Shown here in pieces: positions 22,618 through 33,071 of a DNA stretch of 64,000 nt. Each line of letters opens with the position of its first letter. Within the stretch, counting starts at the first letter, position 1. Source of the DNA: Flectonema sp. DT1601 (lineage: Eukaryota > Euglenozoa > Diplonemea > Diplonemida > Diplonemidae); assembly GCA_964019425.1 (NCBI GenBank), contig OZ025780.1, positions 1,847,938-1,911,937 of the forward strand, read 5' to 3'. The notes below the pieces were generated by a model. That model was not told the origin of the DNA. It ran no database searches and saw nothing but the letters and a program-made list of their open reading frames with translations. The translations under genes were made by a program, and so were the position numbers.

Positions 22618-24156
22618 ATTTGTAGCTACTAATTCCGATTTCGTACAAAAGGCGATTATCTGTTTTGATTTCTCTTTTACTCATCCACCCGTTGCATTTA
22701 AAGGCTAGAAAATCCTGGAGAAGAACCAACGTAGAGATGAACAAGGCAGAGTTTTATTGAAAAAAGCAAGACGAAAGTTTGAACAGAACTATTCAAAGAA
22801 GTTAATAATAGCCGACGGAAATGATAAAGAAGACAGAAAAAAAATGCTAACGAACCCCCTCATTGGATTCGAAGATTTGCGAGCCACGAAGTGAAGAGAA
22901 TAATAAAATGCAGGCAATCATAGTAGCACGCAGCGGCTCTTGAAATTAAGAGATAACGGAAGAAGAAGCGGTTGAAAGATTGCCCCTGGTTCTGTACGAA
23001 GATGCTTCACCCTTATGAAAAGAAAATAGACTTTAACGCAAGTATTCATAAGAAGTTACTGCCATCCGGCTTACCGACCAAAACATCCTATGGCCTCAGT
23101 AGGACGTTAGGATCGAAAGTATTTAACACGAACACGATCGAACTAGAACAGGCACTTCTACTAAAGAAGAGAATTGTAATGCCAAACATGTTGCAGGACA
23201 TTGTTCTTCTTTGAAATGTAGCACTCAATTGAGGGAAGTGTTAAAGTTATGAATACTTTACCGTATTCACTGTTCACAACATGAGATGACACAAGAACTT
23301 CATGAAGCAGCTGATGGATTTACCGACAAGGTCACCAGATATATGTCAGGCGCATAAATAGATGGCTGAAATTAGAACTCTCGGCACAATTAAAACCTAC
23401 CTAACGATGCAACTTTGGCAAAATGTGAAAGATCTAATCTGGTACATGAATTAAAAACTATATGAAACTTGCTATAACGTAGGGGTGGTTACCGAGTAAT
23501 GGCGCCTCTGTTTTATGTTTTATGTTTTATTCCCTGTATCAGGCTTTTTGGCCTTTAATCTTTTGGGGCATCCTTTCTGTTGTTCTTGCTCTCTGTTAAT
23601 TTTAATTCTCTGTTTCATTCAGTTTTTCTTAGAAAACGCAAAATGAACTTAAAACAAATAATCCTCTGCCAAAGCTTTTTGCAACAGACATTAAATTTTG
23701 TGTCTACTGCTTCCCTCCTTCGTTCCTTCTCAGTTCCTCTTTCTTAGTTGCCCATTTTTATCTTCTTGATGTGGTACTTCAGTTTCAGGGTTTTACCTTC
23801 CACAATCTTTTGGGAAGGCAAAACCCTGAACCATAGCAGCATCTTCTTTCCACATCCCCTTGGCCTTTTGCAATGTTTCAGGATCTGCCTTCCCTTTTTC
23901 AATTGCAGTTTCTTGGGCAGCTGCACCCTGCAAGTAATCGAAGCTGTTGTTCGGGAAAAAGGGTCACCGTATTGTGTGTTCTTTCAAAATTCCTTTAAAT
24001 TTGAATTAAATTTGAAAAAGTGAAACAGGGTTCGAAATCTGAATGGTAATTGTCCTTCCATGCTTTGCACCTGTTGAAATAATAAAACTTAAAAACTACA
24101 CACGCACCAAAAACAAGCGATTACACTAGAACGCGCGAACCCACAAACCTGCAAAC
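22618..24156. other. Second copy of the unidentified 1.5-kb segment
   Basis: Same sequence as 12846-14384 at offset 9,772, including the two short protein-like stretches (22709-22894 and 22972-23214) and the hairpin (23784-23830). Confidence 0.5.
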
Positions 24157-24749
24157 CCTTACCACTTGGGAACCTTGCAAATGGCAGTGTTTAATTTATC
24201 TAATATCATTTTCTCTTGTTTTCATTTCATTATTTATTGCGAATTTCGTAATATCATCCTTTGTCTTTTCTGCTCTAGTGTGCAACGAAGTTTGAGTTCT
24301 CATCTTCGATCATTTCCTAGAATTCATTCAGGTAATCAAGCTTAGCACCGGAAAGAAATAATCAAAGGAATCAGACAGAAAAGTGTATGATTCCGAAGTT
24401 GGAAAAATGAACAAAACAACAGACATTTTTTATATATTCTTTAGCCTTCTATTTTTTCAAAAAGAAATTCTTTATACAGCTCGATCACTTCTTTCTCTCA
24501 CACTCACGTTTTCGAAGCGGTCGGAGCTTCAGGAGCAACTACTGATAGCATCCGAAGATCCTGTAGAAAAGGCGAATGCCTTGATAGTAAAAAAGAAGAG
24601 AGCACGCCCACCAACCTTTGTAAAGAAACTGAATGTGGGTAACCGCTTTCAGTTCAGACCGAAGGGAAACTTTAACGCCGGGGGGGGCTCACGTCTACAG
24701 GCGAAGTGAACCGCGGGAACCCCTTCTATCGCAAGTCAGCATGGAGCTG
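24157..24749 (+). mobile_element. YR retroelement, subfamily c, 5' end, copy 2 (fossil)
   Basis: Duplicate of 14385-14977, with the same decayed satellite on the left and the same short basic frame (24407-24709). Broken; no recombinase or RT present. Confidence 0.55.
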
Positions 24750-25618
24750 CAAGTTCGTCCAGCCTGGGACTGTACAGGAACAAAAATCAATTGAAGGCCG
24801 ATCTGTCGTTGAGAACGGTGTCCGACCTGGGACTGTACAGGAACGTAAAACTATTGCAAGTCGATCTGTCAGAGAGAACACCGTCCGACCTGGGACTGTA
24901 CAGGAACGCAAATCAATTACAAATCGATCTGTCAGTGGGAACTCCGTCCGACCTGGGACTGTACAGGAACGCGAATCAATTACAAGTCGATCTGTCAGTG
25001 GGAACTCCGTCCAACCTGGGACTGTACAGGAACGCAAATCAATTACAAGTCGATCTGTCAGTGGGAACTCCGTCCAACCTGGGACTGTACAGGAACGCAA
25101 ATCAATTACAAGTCGATCTGTCAGTGGGAACTCCGTCCGACCTGGGACTGTACAGGAACGCGAATCAATTACAAGTCGATCTGTCAGTGGGAACTCCGTC
25201 CAACCTGGGACTGTACAGGAACGCAAATCAATTACAAGTCGATCTGTCAGTGGGAACTCCGTCCAACCTGGGACTGTACAGGAACGCAAATCAATTACAA
25301 GTCGATCTGTCAGTGGGAACTCCGTCCGACCTGGGACTGTACAGGAACGCGAATCAATTACAAGTCGATCTGTCAGTGGGAACTCCGTCCAACCTGGGAC
25401 TGTACAGGAACGCAAATCAATTACAAGTCGATCTGTCAGTGGGAACTCCGTCCGACCTGGGACTGTACAGGAACGCAAATCAATTACAAGTCGATCTGTC
25501 AGTGGGAACTCCGTCCAACCTGGGACTGTACAGGAACGCAAATCAATTACAAGTCGATCTGTCAGTGGGAACTCCGTCCGACCTGGGACTGTACAGGAAC
25601 GCAAATCAATTACAAGTC
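24750..25618 (+). repeat. 63-bp minisatellite, ~13.8 units
   Basis: Expanded twin of 14978-15468: the same first units, then about six more. Most variation falls at two sites (GACC/AACC and GCGAAT/GCAAAT), giving higher-order alternation. It ends directly in CCCGCAAA satellite, as the first copy does. Confidence 0.88.
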
Positions 25619-25651
25619 AAACCCGCAAACCCGCAAACCCGCAAACCCGCA
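25619..25651 (+). repeat. (CCCGCAAA)n satellite island 3
   Basis: About four units between the 63-bp array and the 5' end of element S. Confidence 0.92.
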
Positions 25652-25760
25652 CTAGAGATACCCCTTCCAGGCTCGCGTTGCTCGCACACAACTTTTTTTT
25701 TTTAAGCTTTCTGAACAAACATTATTTTTACAACCAAGTCACGTCTGTTTTTATTCCCTG
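25652..25760 (+). mobile_element. Element S, 5' part, split copy
   Basis: It starts CTAGAGATACCCCTTCCAGG and matches 41306-41415 closely. The remainder of S reappears at 32566-32959, so about 6.8 kb of other elements separates the two parts. Confidence 0.65.
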
Positions 25761-25787
25761 GCTAATCGCTCGCGTTAAGTTAAGTCC

Positions 25788-25935
25788 AATTTTGTACCCT
25801 TTTCCTTGCTACTTTCTTCTTACTAATTTTTCTGGTTGAAAAACACAAAAAATGTGCCTGGGAATTGAACCCTTGCCATGGCTACCGAAGAGATTTAAGG
25901 TATCCACTCGGCTGTGCAGCCCTGGGATTTTCTTT
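25788..25935 (-). mobile_element. tRNA-Leu-derived SINE, copy 1
   Basis: On the minus strand an A-box-like AGCCGAGTGGATACC is followed by the B box GGGTTCAATTCCC. The fuller copy at 52246-52402 shows tRNA-Leu(UAA)-like D and anticodon arms. The two copies share a non-tRNA body (reverse of TTTTCCTTGCT...TTCTTCTTACTAATTTT). This copy lacks about 13 bp of the anticodon arm. Pol III transcription is the known mode for the class. Confidence 0.65.
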
Positions 25936-26094
25936 TTTTTTTTTATTTATTTATTTGTGTGTTCTTAGCCTCTTTATGGAAATCCTTCCATTTTCCCTTC
26001 CCCCCAGTCTTAACGTAGGAGAGTCTACCAGGTGCTTACCCTTCGGGCGCGGGATTTGAACTAATTGCGTGTACGGGCGCGATGGGTTATTGCA

Positions 26095-26160
26095 GTGGCA
26101 GGGGGTCGAACCAGCGATCACCCAGCCCCAGGGCGAAGGTTATACCACTACCCCTGGGAT
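26095..26160 (-). mobile_element. Second tRNA-like module (SINE relic)
   Basis: Minus strand reads GGGGTAGTGGTATAACC (A box), a GC-rich middle, and CTGGTTCGACCCCCTG (B box) about 35 bp later. It is unlike the Leu-derived SINE. It lies just upstream of LINE ORF1 in the opposite orientation. The bases between the two modules (25936-26094) contain one more B-box-like string, near 26045, and a T-rich tract, and nothing else. Confidence 0.45.
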
Positions 26161-26241
26161 ATCGCAACTTTTTATTATTATTACTTTTCTGCAATTTTTA
26201 TTTATAAATAAGTTTTCGAAAAGGTGGGAAAAAAAAATAAA

Positions 26242-27879
26242 ATGGCTGGTAAGAAAGCAATGCGTCCGCAAGATAGAAGGGCAGCGGAAAGGAGAGAAAG
26301 AGAAAGGAAAGAGGCGAAGATGATGAGGGAACAAGCCAGAAATGAGATCCGGGAAGAAGAAGAGGGGTCTCAGCAGGAGATAGAGTCCCAGCAACAGGAA
26401 GAAATGGAGATGGACTCTCCAGAAGTGCCAGAAGGAATCTCAGTAGAGGTGACCGCAGTAGGACCTCCAGCAGCATTTCAAGCAAGCCCTCAAAACAAGG
26501 AGGCAATTCAAACAAAGACAAGCCCTCAAAACAAAGAGGCAATTCAAATAAGCCCTCAAAACATAGAGGCACAAGGAAGTGTTTTAAAAACAAAACAAAG
26601 CCCTCCATCAAATGAGGCACCCCAATCAAGCCCTCAAATCAAAGAGGCACAAAGAAGATCGACGGTGATGATGAATGGACCACCACCAAAGTTTAACAAG
26701 GAGCATTTTAAATGCAAAATACTCCAGCCAACTGATGACCTCAACAGCAAGACCAACGGCATTATACTTGCATTATCTCAACAAGGAAGAAACCTGGACG
26801 AAGACTACTTCGAAAAGGCTAGCAAAACGCAACAACTGACGATAGTGTTCACACGACCACCTCCAAAACGTGCCCTACAACACGCAACTGACTGCAGTCA
26901 GATTCAGACGCCAGTCCAATTCGATGGACAATTAAAAATTAGAAGCTGGTGGTTCGTTACAATGTCAGGCACGACCCACAGACCAACATTGACCATCGCC
27001 AAAAAGGTCAACCCACCGGAGACACATGAACTGATAGCCTGGATGACAAAGAAGGACATCTCCAAGGCGCAGGTGGAAAGCCCCTCAGCAGTAACAGCCA
27101 TGATAAAAGCGGTTGTTGCACAACACGGAAGGGTGGATCAAAGATCGTACAGATCAGTGGAGGGAGACTTTGCGGAGTTAACAATCCTGCCAACGGATGT
27201 AGACTCAGCAGTAAAGTTACTGAAGAACTCGGGAACAGACAAGGTCTACTTCCGAATCAAACAAACGCTGGGACAGTCAGCAACCAAGTACAGTACCGTG
27301 TGGCTGGACCGCAAGACGACGAATGATGAGGCAGTTGGCATTCTGAAAGCCCAACAAGACCTCTGTTACGGACTCACCATCAGCCACGGCAAAATAGGGT
27401 TGAGAGTGATTAAAACAAAGGACGTCGACAAAGTAAGGAAGGGAGCTGGGAAGTACGCCAGCACTGTATACGGCGAAGGGCTACACCGTCTCAGCGGAGC
27501 GCCTTACAGCTGGGGCAACAGGCTCCAGAATATTCTATCGCAGTTGGGACTGAGGTCTAAATTTGTAAGGATGGATCGGGGTGACTTCATCATCGCGTTG
27601 GACAAGAAGCCGGAAACGAAACTTGTCCAATGTGGTGAGGTAGTCATCCTAATTGAAAAATTAGAAAGTGTGGAAGTGGAAGTGAAGAAACCCGTCGTTG
27701 TGAAATACCGCGAGGCCAAGACTTCGTATGCAGCCGCAGTCAAAAAGACGTTACCGACTCCGAAAAATCCAACAACTGAAGTACAAAACTCTGAGAGCAG
27801 TGTTAAGGAACTCAGAGAAAAGACTGACAACATGATGGCACAACTTAAGAATGATGTTACAGATCTGCAGAAAAGATAG
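26242..27879 (+). CDS. LINE ORF1 protein
   Basis: 545 residues from the ATG at 26242 (an upstream GTG is ignored). Residues 1-60 are very rich in Arg, Lys and Glu; ~75-140 is a low-complexity stretch of SPQNKEA-type repeats; ~150-470 is a folded-looking middle I cannot assign; the end (SSVKELREKTDNMMAQLKND) looks like the start of a coiled coil. ORF1 proteins of LINEs bind the element RNA; here that is inferred from position. The stop TAG at 27877 interrupts the coiled coil, which continues in the -1 frame (see 27876-28070). No zinc knuckle is visible in this ORF. Confidence 0.75.
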   Translation: MAGKKAMRPQDRRAAERRERERKEAKMMREQARNEIREEEEGSQQEIESQQQEEMEMDSPEVPEGISVEVTAVGPPAAFQASPQNKEAIQTKTSPQNKEAIQISPQNIEAQGSVLKTKQSPPSNEAPQSSPQIKEAQRRSTVMMNGPPPKFNKEHFKCKILQPTDDLNSKTNGIILALSQQGRNLDEDYFEKASKTQQLTIVFTRPPPKRALQHATDCSQIQTPVQFDGQLKIRSWWFVTMSGTTHRPTLTIAKKVNPPETHELIAWMTKKDISKAQVESPSAVTAMIKAVVAQHGRVDQRSYRSVEGDFAELTILPTDVDSAVKLLKNSGTDKVYFRIKQTLGQSATKYSTVWLDRKTTNDEAVGILKAQQDLCYGLTISHGKIGLRVIKTKDVDKVRKGAGKYASTVYGEGLHRLSGAPYSWGNRLQNILSQLGLRSKFVRMDRGDFIIALDKKPETKLVQCGEVVILIEKLESVEVEVKKPVVVKYREAKTSYAAAVKKTLPTPKNPTTEVQNSESSVKELREKTDNMMAQLKNDVTDLQKR

Positions 27880-28070
27880 AGGAGGGACTCTACAATCTAA
27901 CGAAGGTGGTCGCAACCCTGACGGAGGCCGCTAATAAAAACGAAAAGAACTATAACAACATGGCCATAGCCATCACAAGTCTGGTAGAATCGGTGAAGCG
28001 GATGGAAGCCACTATTGGTCTCGGTCGAACAACAAGTACGAATAAAAACAACAACACTGGCCAATCATGA
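27876..28070 (+). other. Out-of-frame continuation of LINE ORF1
   Basis: The -1 frame reads IEEGLYNLTKVVATLTEAAN and continues as a plausible coiled coil until a TGA at 28068-28070. That TGA overlaps the ORF2 start as ATGA. Either a one-base change in the A-rich string CAGAAAAGATAG broke ORF1, or ribosomes shift there, or it is a sequencing error. Confidence 0.6.
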
Positions 28071-31000
28071 TTGTGATTTGGTCAAATAACATTCGCTCAG
28101 TTCTGAAACCAGAAAACTACTTCAAACTGAATTGGGCTCTCAAAGAAGAAAAACCTGAAATAATACTACTACAAGAAACATGGTTAACCGATGACAAACC
28201 CTTCTCTGTTGACGGGTACAAAACTTACAGAAGAGACAGCACCACCAAGATGGGACATCGTGGGCTCATTACATTGGTAAGGAATGATCTTAAAAATGCG
28301 ATTACTAAACTCAACGACATCTCATTTGACCAAACTGAGATACTATCAGTAGAATTACAGTCTAATCCACCTCTTATAATACATAATGTTTACCACCCGC
28401 CTGAAATCAAGGCAACAACCTGGAAGATTAAATCAGAACTCGGCACATTAATTGCAGGTGATATAAATGGACACCATCCGACATGGTCTAATGGAAATAA
28501 GAACACTACTGGCATAAGCTTCTATAATTGGTCACTGGAAGCTGCGATGAAAGTTATTAACAACCCTCAACAACACACGAGACCGCTAAGCCTGACATCC
28601 CCAGACATTGTAGCCTTGGACAACACGATGGAAGCAGAAGTTAAAATTATGAGAGGGTGGGGTAGCGACCATCAGCCACTCAAAATAATCATCGAAGAAA
28701 TAAAGACTCAAGAGCAACATCAGAAAACTTACAATTGGAAATGGAAATGGCACTGTGCCGACTGGGAATACTACAGAAGAATATTGCAAGCTGCAGCACC
28801 CAAGCTGGAACATATAAAAACAGTCCAAAAACTGGGAGCAAGAATAAACAATGAAATACTAAAGGCAGCGGGAAGGGCCATACCAGGATATAACAAAGAA
28901 GTAGGTGGTGCCTTCACAGTGAGGGACCCTGAACTTGAGGAGTTAATGACTGAGACGGATCCGGATAAAACAACTACGGATGCTATAGCAGAAGGAATCC
29001 GAAAGGTAAAACAGAACATTATCGAATGTGATATGTCGGGAAAAGATTATCGGTGGGCCTTTCGGAAAGTCAAACAGCTAGAAGGTAGAACGATCGATCA
29101 TGCGATCAGTAACATAACACACAAAGGGAGGGAATTAACTGATTCACAGGAAATAGCAAATGCTTTTACTGAAACGTACGCAAACCAATTCCCGAAAGAT
29201 GGGGAAATGGAGACAATTTCGGAACGACCGGATGAAAATGATGAGGAATTTGGGATGTCGGAACTGGTGAGACAGCTCACAAAAACGAAGGAAAAGAAAG
29301 CACCGGGACCCGACAAGATCTGGAATTCTATGATCAAACAACTGCCGGAAGCCTTTCTCAAACAACTGTTGCGACTGTTTAACCTGTCATGGCAACGATC
29401 AGCTGTACCAAGGTGCTGGAAAAGCGGTATGGTCATACCCATATTAAAACCAGATAAGGACAAAAAGCAAGTTCTTTCTTATAGACCGATAACACTCACC
29501 TCTTCTATTGCGAAGCTCTTTGAGAGGATGATCGTTGAACGCATGCATCATTTATTAAATAAGACGATGAACCCAAGACAGGCGGCCTACAAACGCGGAC
29601 GAGATGCTACAGAAAACCTATGCATCGTAACTGACCGGCTTCTCAGTGCTAGGGACAGGGGAAAGGAAGCAATACTAATCACCTTTGATCTACAAAAGGC
29701 ATTTGACGCGGTACAGCCAAAAACTCTTATGGACAAGATGATGACCGCAGGGTTACCAACAAGGTATCTGAGGTGGGTACAAAACTATCTGACCGGAAGA
29801 AAAATCACAACGAGGGTGAACGGAACAAAAGGTAATTTCCAAAACATACAAGTGGGTGTACCACAAGGAAGCGTGCTGGGCCCCCAGCTCTTTTCGATAT
29901 TTATAAACGATTTAATAGAGAAACTGGAGAAGTTTGAGCCAACCGTCTTTGCTGACGATGTTGGGATAGTTATCGCATCCGATACCATCAACCGTCTGGA
30001 GGATCGAGTCAATGAAGCGGTACGAATCTTTGAGGAATGGGCATTAGACTCCCAAATAAAAATTAATAAGAACCCTGGCAAAACTGAATACATTCATGTG
30101 AAGCCGAACAGAATGCAGGACAAGTCCCCAGTTGTGGTGTACTCTGAAGAGCATACTTTTAAATATGTTGTGGCCACAGCAGAACAGATAAGAAACCTTG
30201 TGAAAGACGATGGCACAACAACAGTAGAAAAGAAGGAAGACTATGCTGTCACTCACTTGTACGTGGTGCCGCCACATAGAATAAAGACAAAGCTGCCGAA
30301 CAAACCAACAGTAATAAAAACACTAAAGATGAATGCTCAGCGCTTCCCCCAACTAAAGAAAGTTCACAATCGGGGGGAAATAGATAAGATGTTGGAAACA
30401 GTGGGGCCAGGACTTCACGGATTCGCACTTGCAACTGGACGGAAAGTACATAAGACGAAAGTTGTAAGATACCTGGGAGTACACTATGACGAGAACCTGA
30501 CATTCGAGTCACAGATGGGGAAAATGATGATAGCTGCATCCAGAGGTCTTGGCTTACTGACTAGACTTACCCGGATAGGCTGTAGGAAGAGAACGCTGAT
30601 TAGCATCCTAGTGACGGTGGTCCTAGCAAGGATCCTTTATGGTGTTGAGAGCTTTGCTTGGGTACTAACAAGCAACTTTCTCCAGCAACTGGAATTAATT
30701 ATAAACAGAACAGTGAGGCTGGTCACTGGATGCCTGCGGAGCACAGAATTAACAAGACTGTACGAAGAGGCAGACACTCCACGACTAAAGGAACACATCC
30801 AATACAAGATGTGCAGAACATATGAACGATTCAAGCTCAGTCCACACCTACCAGCACATGAACTGACAAAAACAAAAAGAATGGAAGAGAACCCACCAAA
30901 AACGATATGGGGATGGACTGTCTGGAATTACTATGTATCTGGGATCCCTGGTCTTGACATAAACAGAAGTATCATAAGCCAAGAAGTAAATCCGGAGCAC

Positions 31001-31987
31001 TACACGCTACCACCGTGGAAAGAAACTAATGCGATGAAGTTCACTTACCCAGGTGACAAAGACGAGGCGAAACGGAGTGAAGCAGACTTACCTGCTCAAG
31101 ACACGAGAGTTTACACGGATGGGTCGATAAGACACAAGTCTAAGACCTACATGACGAATGCAGCTGCTGCTGTGGTTATAGTAGACAAAGGCAAGACGTG
31201 TCTACTTGGATACAAAATACCGGTGGCGGGTTCCTCCTACAGGACTGAACAGATCGCTGTAAAATTGGCGATGGAGAATCTTGTTCAAGCAGCGAAGGAG
31301 GAACGAGAATGTCCAACAGCAACGACGCACCTGTTGACTGATTCGATGTCAGTCATGCAGGCATTGGAACAAGGACCATACAAACAAAGGTCCCCAATGA
31401 ATAAAGACATCTGGAAGTTAGCTATGAAGCTAGAGAGGAAGGGTGTTCAAATTAACGTACAGTATGTGCCAGCGCACAGAAATGTACGATACAATGAAGT
31501 AGCAGACCAGCTTGCGAAGTATGCAGCAGGCCTGAAGGATGATCCACCTTATAAGGATGTAATTATTAAACAACTACCCGCTCAACTTGATATGGGAACG
31601 ATGATGACCTTCCACAAGCGGAGAAAACGGGAGAACTGGTTAGGGCCAGGAGAGGTAAGGCACCCTCCATACATTGATGAGCTCACCAGACCGGAAGAAG
31701 TGATCATGTCACGCTTTAGAGTGGGACACTGCAGATCCTTGAAACTCAAGGGACAAAATGAGAAATGCATTTTCTGCAAAGATGCAAGGGCAACACCACA
31801 TCATGTGGCCTTATTATGTGAACACTGGTGCGTGGAATTCTTAAGAGACAAGTACATCGATCCTATGATAAACGAAGAAGGAGAAGAACCATGTTCTCTA
31901 GAAGACTGTTACTTACCGAATAACCAACGAAGGATGTTAAACTTTGTCACTGCCTTGGACGAACTAGCAGTACTAACAGGAAGGTAA
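28067..31987 (+). CDS. LINE ORF2: endonuclease-RT-RNase H
   Basis: 1,306 residues. Residues 1-215 are an AP-type endonuclease (LLQETWL, AGDINGHHPTWS, WGSDHQPLKI). Residues ~400-690 are the RT, with KAPGPDKIWN, SYRPITLTSSIAKLFERM, FDLQKAFDAV, GVPQGSVLGPQLFSIFINDL and the catalytic FADD near residue 630. Residues ~1012-1150 are RNase H: YTDGS, RTEQIAVKLA, LTDSMSVMQAL, YVPAHRNVRYNEVADQLAKYA. A C-terminal CCHC motif CIFCKDARATPHH...C lies near 1236. The protein nicks the target and copies the RNA by target-primed reverse transcription. All catalytic motifs look intact and the frame is uninterrupted, so the copy is young. Its ATG overlaps a TGA as ATGA. Confidence 0.93.
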   Translation: MIVIWSNNIRSVLKPENYFKLNWALKEEKPEIILLQETWLTDDKPFSVDGYKTYRRDSTTKMGHRGLITLVRNDLKNAITKLNDISFDQTEILSVELQSNPPLIIHNVYHPPEIKATTWKIKSELGTLIAGDINGHHPTWSNGNKNTTGISFYNWSLEAAMKVINNPQQHTRPLSLTSPDIVALDNTMEAEVKIMRGWGSDHQPLKIIIEEIKTQEQHQKTYNWKWKWHCADWEYYRRILQAAAPKLEHIKTVQKLGARINNEILKAAGRAIPGYNKEVGGAFTVRDPELEELMTETDPDKTTTDAIAEGIRKVKQNIIECDMSGKDYRWAFRKVKQLEGRTIDHAISNITHKGRELTDSQEIANAFTETYANQFPKDGEMETISERPDENDEEFGMSELVRQLTKTKEKKAPGPDKIWNSMIKQLPEAFLKQLLRLFNLSWQRSAVPRCWKSGMVIPILKPDKDKKQVLSYRPITLTSSIAKLFERMIVERMHHLLNKTMNPRQAAYKRGRDATENLCIVTDRLLSARDRGKEAILITFDLQKAFDAVQPKTLMDKMMTAGLPTRYLRWVQNYLTGRKITTRVNGTKGNFQNIQVGVPQGSVLGPQLFSIFINDLIEKLEKFEPTVFADDVGIVIASDTINRLEDRVNEAVRIFEEWALDSQIKINKNPGKTEYIHVKPNRMQDKSPVVVYSEEHTFKYVVATAEQIRNLVKDDGTTTVEKKEDYAVTHLYVVPPHRIKTKLPNKPTVIKTLKMNAQRFPQLKKVHNRGEIDKMLETVGPGLHGFALATGRKVHKTKVVRYLGVHYDENLTFESQMGKMMIAASRGLGLLTRLTRIGCRKRTLISILVTVVLARILYGVESFAWVLTSNFLQQLELIINRTVRLVTGCLRSTELTRLYEEADTPRLKEHIQYKMCRTYERFKLSPHLPAHELTKTKRMEENPPKTIWGWTVWNYYVSGIPGLDINRSIISQEVNPEHYTLPPWKETNAMKFTYPGDKDEAKRSEADLPAQDTRVYTDGSIRHKSKTYMTNAAAAVVIVDKGKTCLLGYKIPVAGSSYRTEQIAVKLAMENLVQAAKEERECPTATTHLLTDSMSVMQALEQGPYKQRSPMNKDIWKLAMKLERKGVQINVQYVPAHRNVRYNEVADQLAKYAAGLKDDPPYKDVIIKQLPAQLDMGTMMTFHKRRKRENWLGPGEVRHPPYIDELTRPEEVIMSRFRVGHCRSLKLKGQNEKCIFCKDARATPHHVALLCEHWCVEFLRDKYIDPMINEEGEEPCSLEDCYLPNNQRRMLNFVTALDELAVLTGR

Positions 31988-32480
31988 TCTTATAATCGAC
32001 AAATGTCAAGATCAAGACCGCAGCCTACAAGACTAGGAAGTACTGATGGCAATTTAGCAACACATCCGAAGACGTCCAAGTGGACAATTTACTCTGTAGT
32101 ATTAGTTTTAAGTTATCAAAACAAAGAAAGGAGATACGAAGCCTACGGGATCCCCACCCCCAACCCCCAAAACAAAGAAAGTAAGAAAGAAAGAAAGAAA
32201 AAGAACAACCGCGCCTAACAGCGCAATCAGCATCACAGACTCACGGGTCGTGGTGCACACAAAAAAAAAAAAAAAAAAAAAAAGGTGGGAAGTAACGGAC
32301 TGGGAGCTTTTGGCTCCTGCCCTATTCCCGATGTAAACTTTCTTTTTTTTTTTTTTTTTTTTTTTTAACAGGCCCAAAGGGCGACAATGAAAGATGCTGA
32401 CCAAGGAATAATATTCAAATGAATTTTCGTTTCAAAGAAACGAACAGGATTAAGGGAGGCAGAAAAAAAAAAAAAAATAA
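31988..32480 (+). other. LINE 3' untranslated region
   Basis: Non-coding. It includes an A run at 32261-32283, a T run at 32342-32366 and the motif GGCCCAAAGGGCGACAATGA (near 32371), which resembles the CCCAACGGGACGAC motif of element S. It ends in A-rich DNA. Bases 32481-32565 are A/T runs only. Confidence 0.6.
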
Positions 32481-32565
32481 TATGAAGAGGAAATAATCAA
32501 ACATGAAAAAAAAAAATGAAAAAAAAATAAATAAACGTTATATATAAGCAATTTCTTTTTTTTTT

Positions 32566-32959
32566 CGCAATTTTTTATTTATTTATTACTTTTCTGTCCC
32601 AACGGGACGACAAATGAAAAATGTCCTCCCTTAGCTGAAAATGCACACTGCACCCTGTTTTATCATGTCCTTTGTTTTTGTTTTTCTGAAAGATATCTGT
32701 AGTTGTTGTTATATTAATATGCTAGCACGAAAACGGCGGCTAGGTTTATGATGATTGGATATGTGGCTTAGGTTATCTGTTTGTTACATTTGGAAGTATT
32801 TTACAACAGGTTTATCGAACCTGTATCTGCAATGTGTGCGACCCTGGGATGGGAATATAGGAATTTAGTTATATTAATAAGGTTATTGTTCATTATTTCC
32901 AATAAAATAGAAATGTGGGAAGAACTATGGGATGGCGGAACGCAGCCCCCCCCCCCAAC
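32566..32959 (+). mobile_element. Element S, 3' part, split copy
   Basis: It matches 41456-41880 with scattered differences: CTGTCCCAACGGGACGACAA, TTAGCTGAAAATGCACACTG, TATGCTAGCACGAAAACG, and the end ATAAAATAGAAATGTG. A further partial copy is at 52505-52757. It ends in GGCGGAACGCAG followed by a C run. Confidence 0.65.
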
Positions 32960-33033
32960 CCCCCCCAAGGGGGGGGAGCCACTAATAAAGGCCAACCTCC
33001 TGAAAAAGAATCAAGAAAAAACAAAAATGCCCT
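32960..33033 (+). repeat. 74-bp direct repeat, left
   Basis: It opens with CCCCCCCAAGGGGGGGG (itself a short palindrome), then AGCCACTAATAAAGGCC, and ends AAAAATGCCCT. It matches 36360-36433 over 74 bp with no visible difference. Confidence 0.9.
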
Positions 33034-33071
33034 ACACATAATTCGCATTCTGCCCTACAAAAAACAATCCT

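Larger units (their letters stand above)
26162..32480 (+). mobile_element. LINE with two ORFs (I/Ingi-like, with RNase H)
   Basis: Non-LTR retrotransposon with ORF1 (26242-27879 plus a shifted extension), ORF2 (28067-31987: endonuclease, RT, RNase H, CCHC) and an A-rich 3' region. Endonuclease, RT and RNase H together with a CCHC end place it in the I superfamily, which includes trypanosomatid ingi. The 5' boundary is uncertain. The 3' end is put at an A run after the motif GGCCCAAAGGGCGACAATGA. The single disturbance I see is a frame change near the end of ORF1. Confidence 0.82.
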
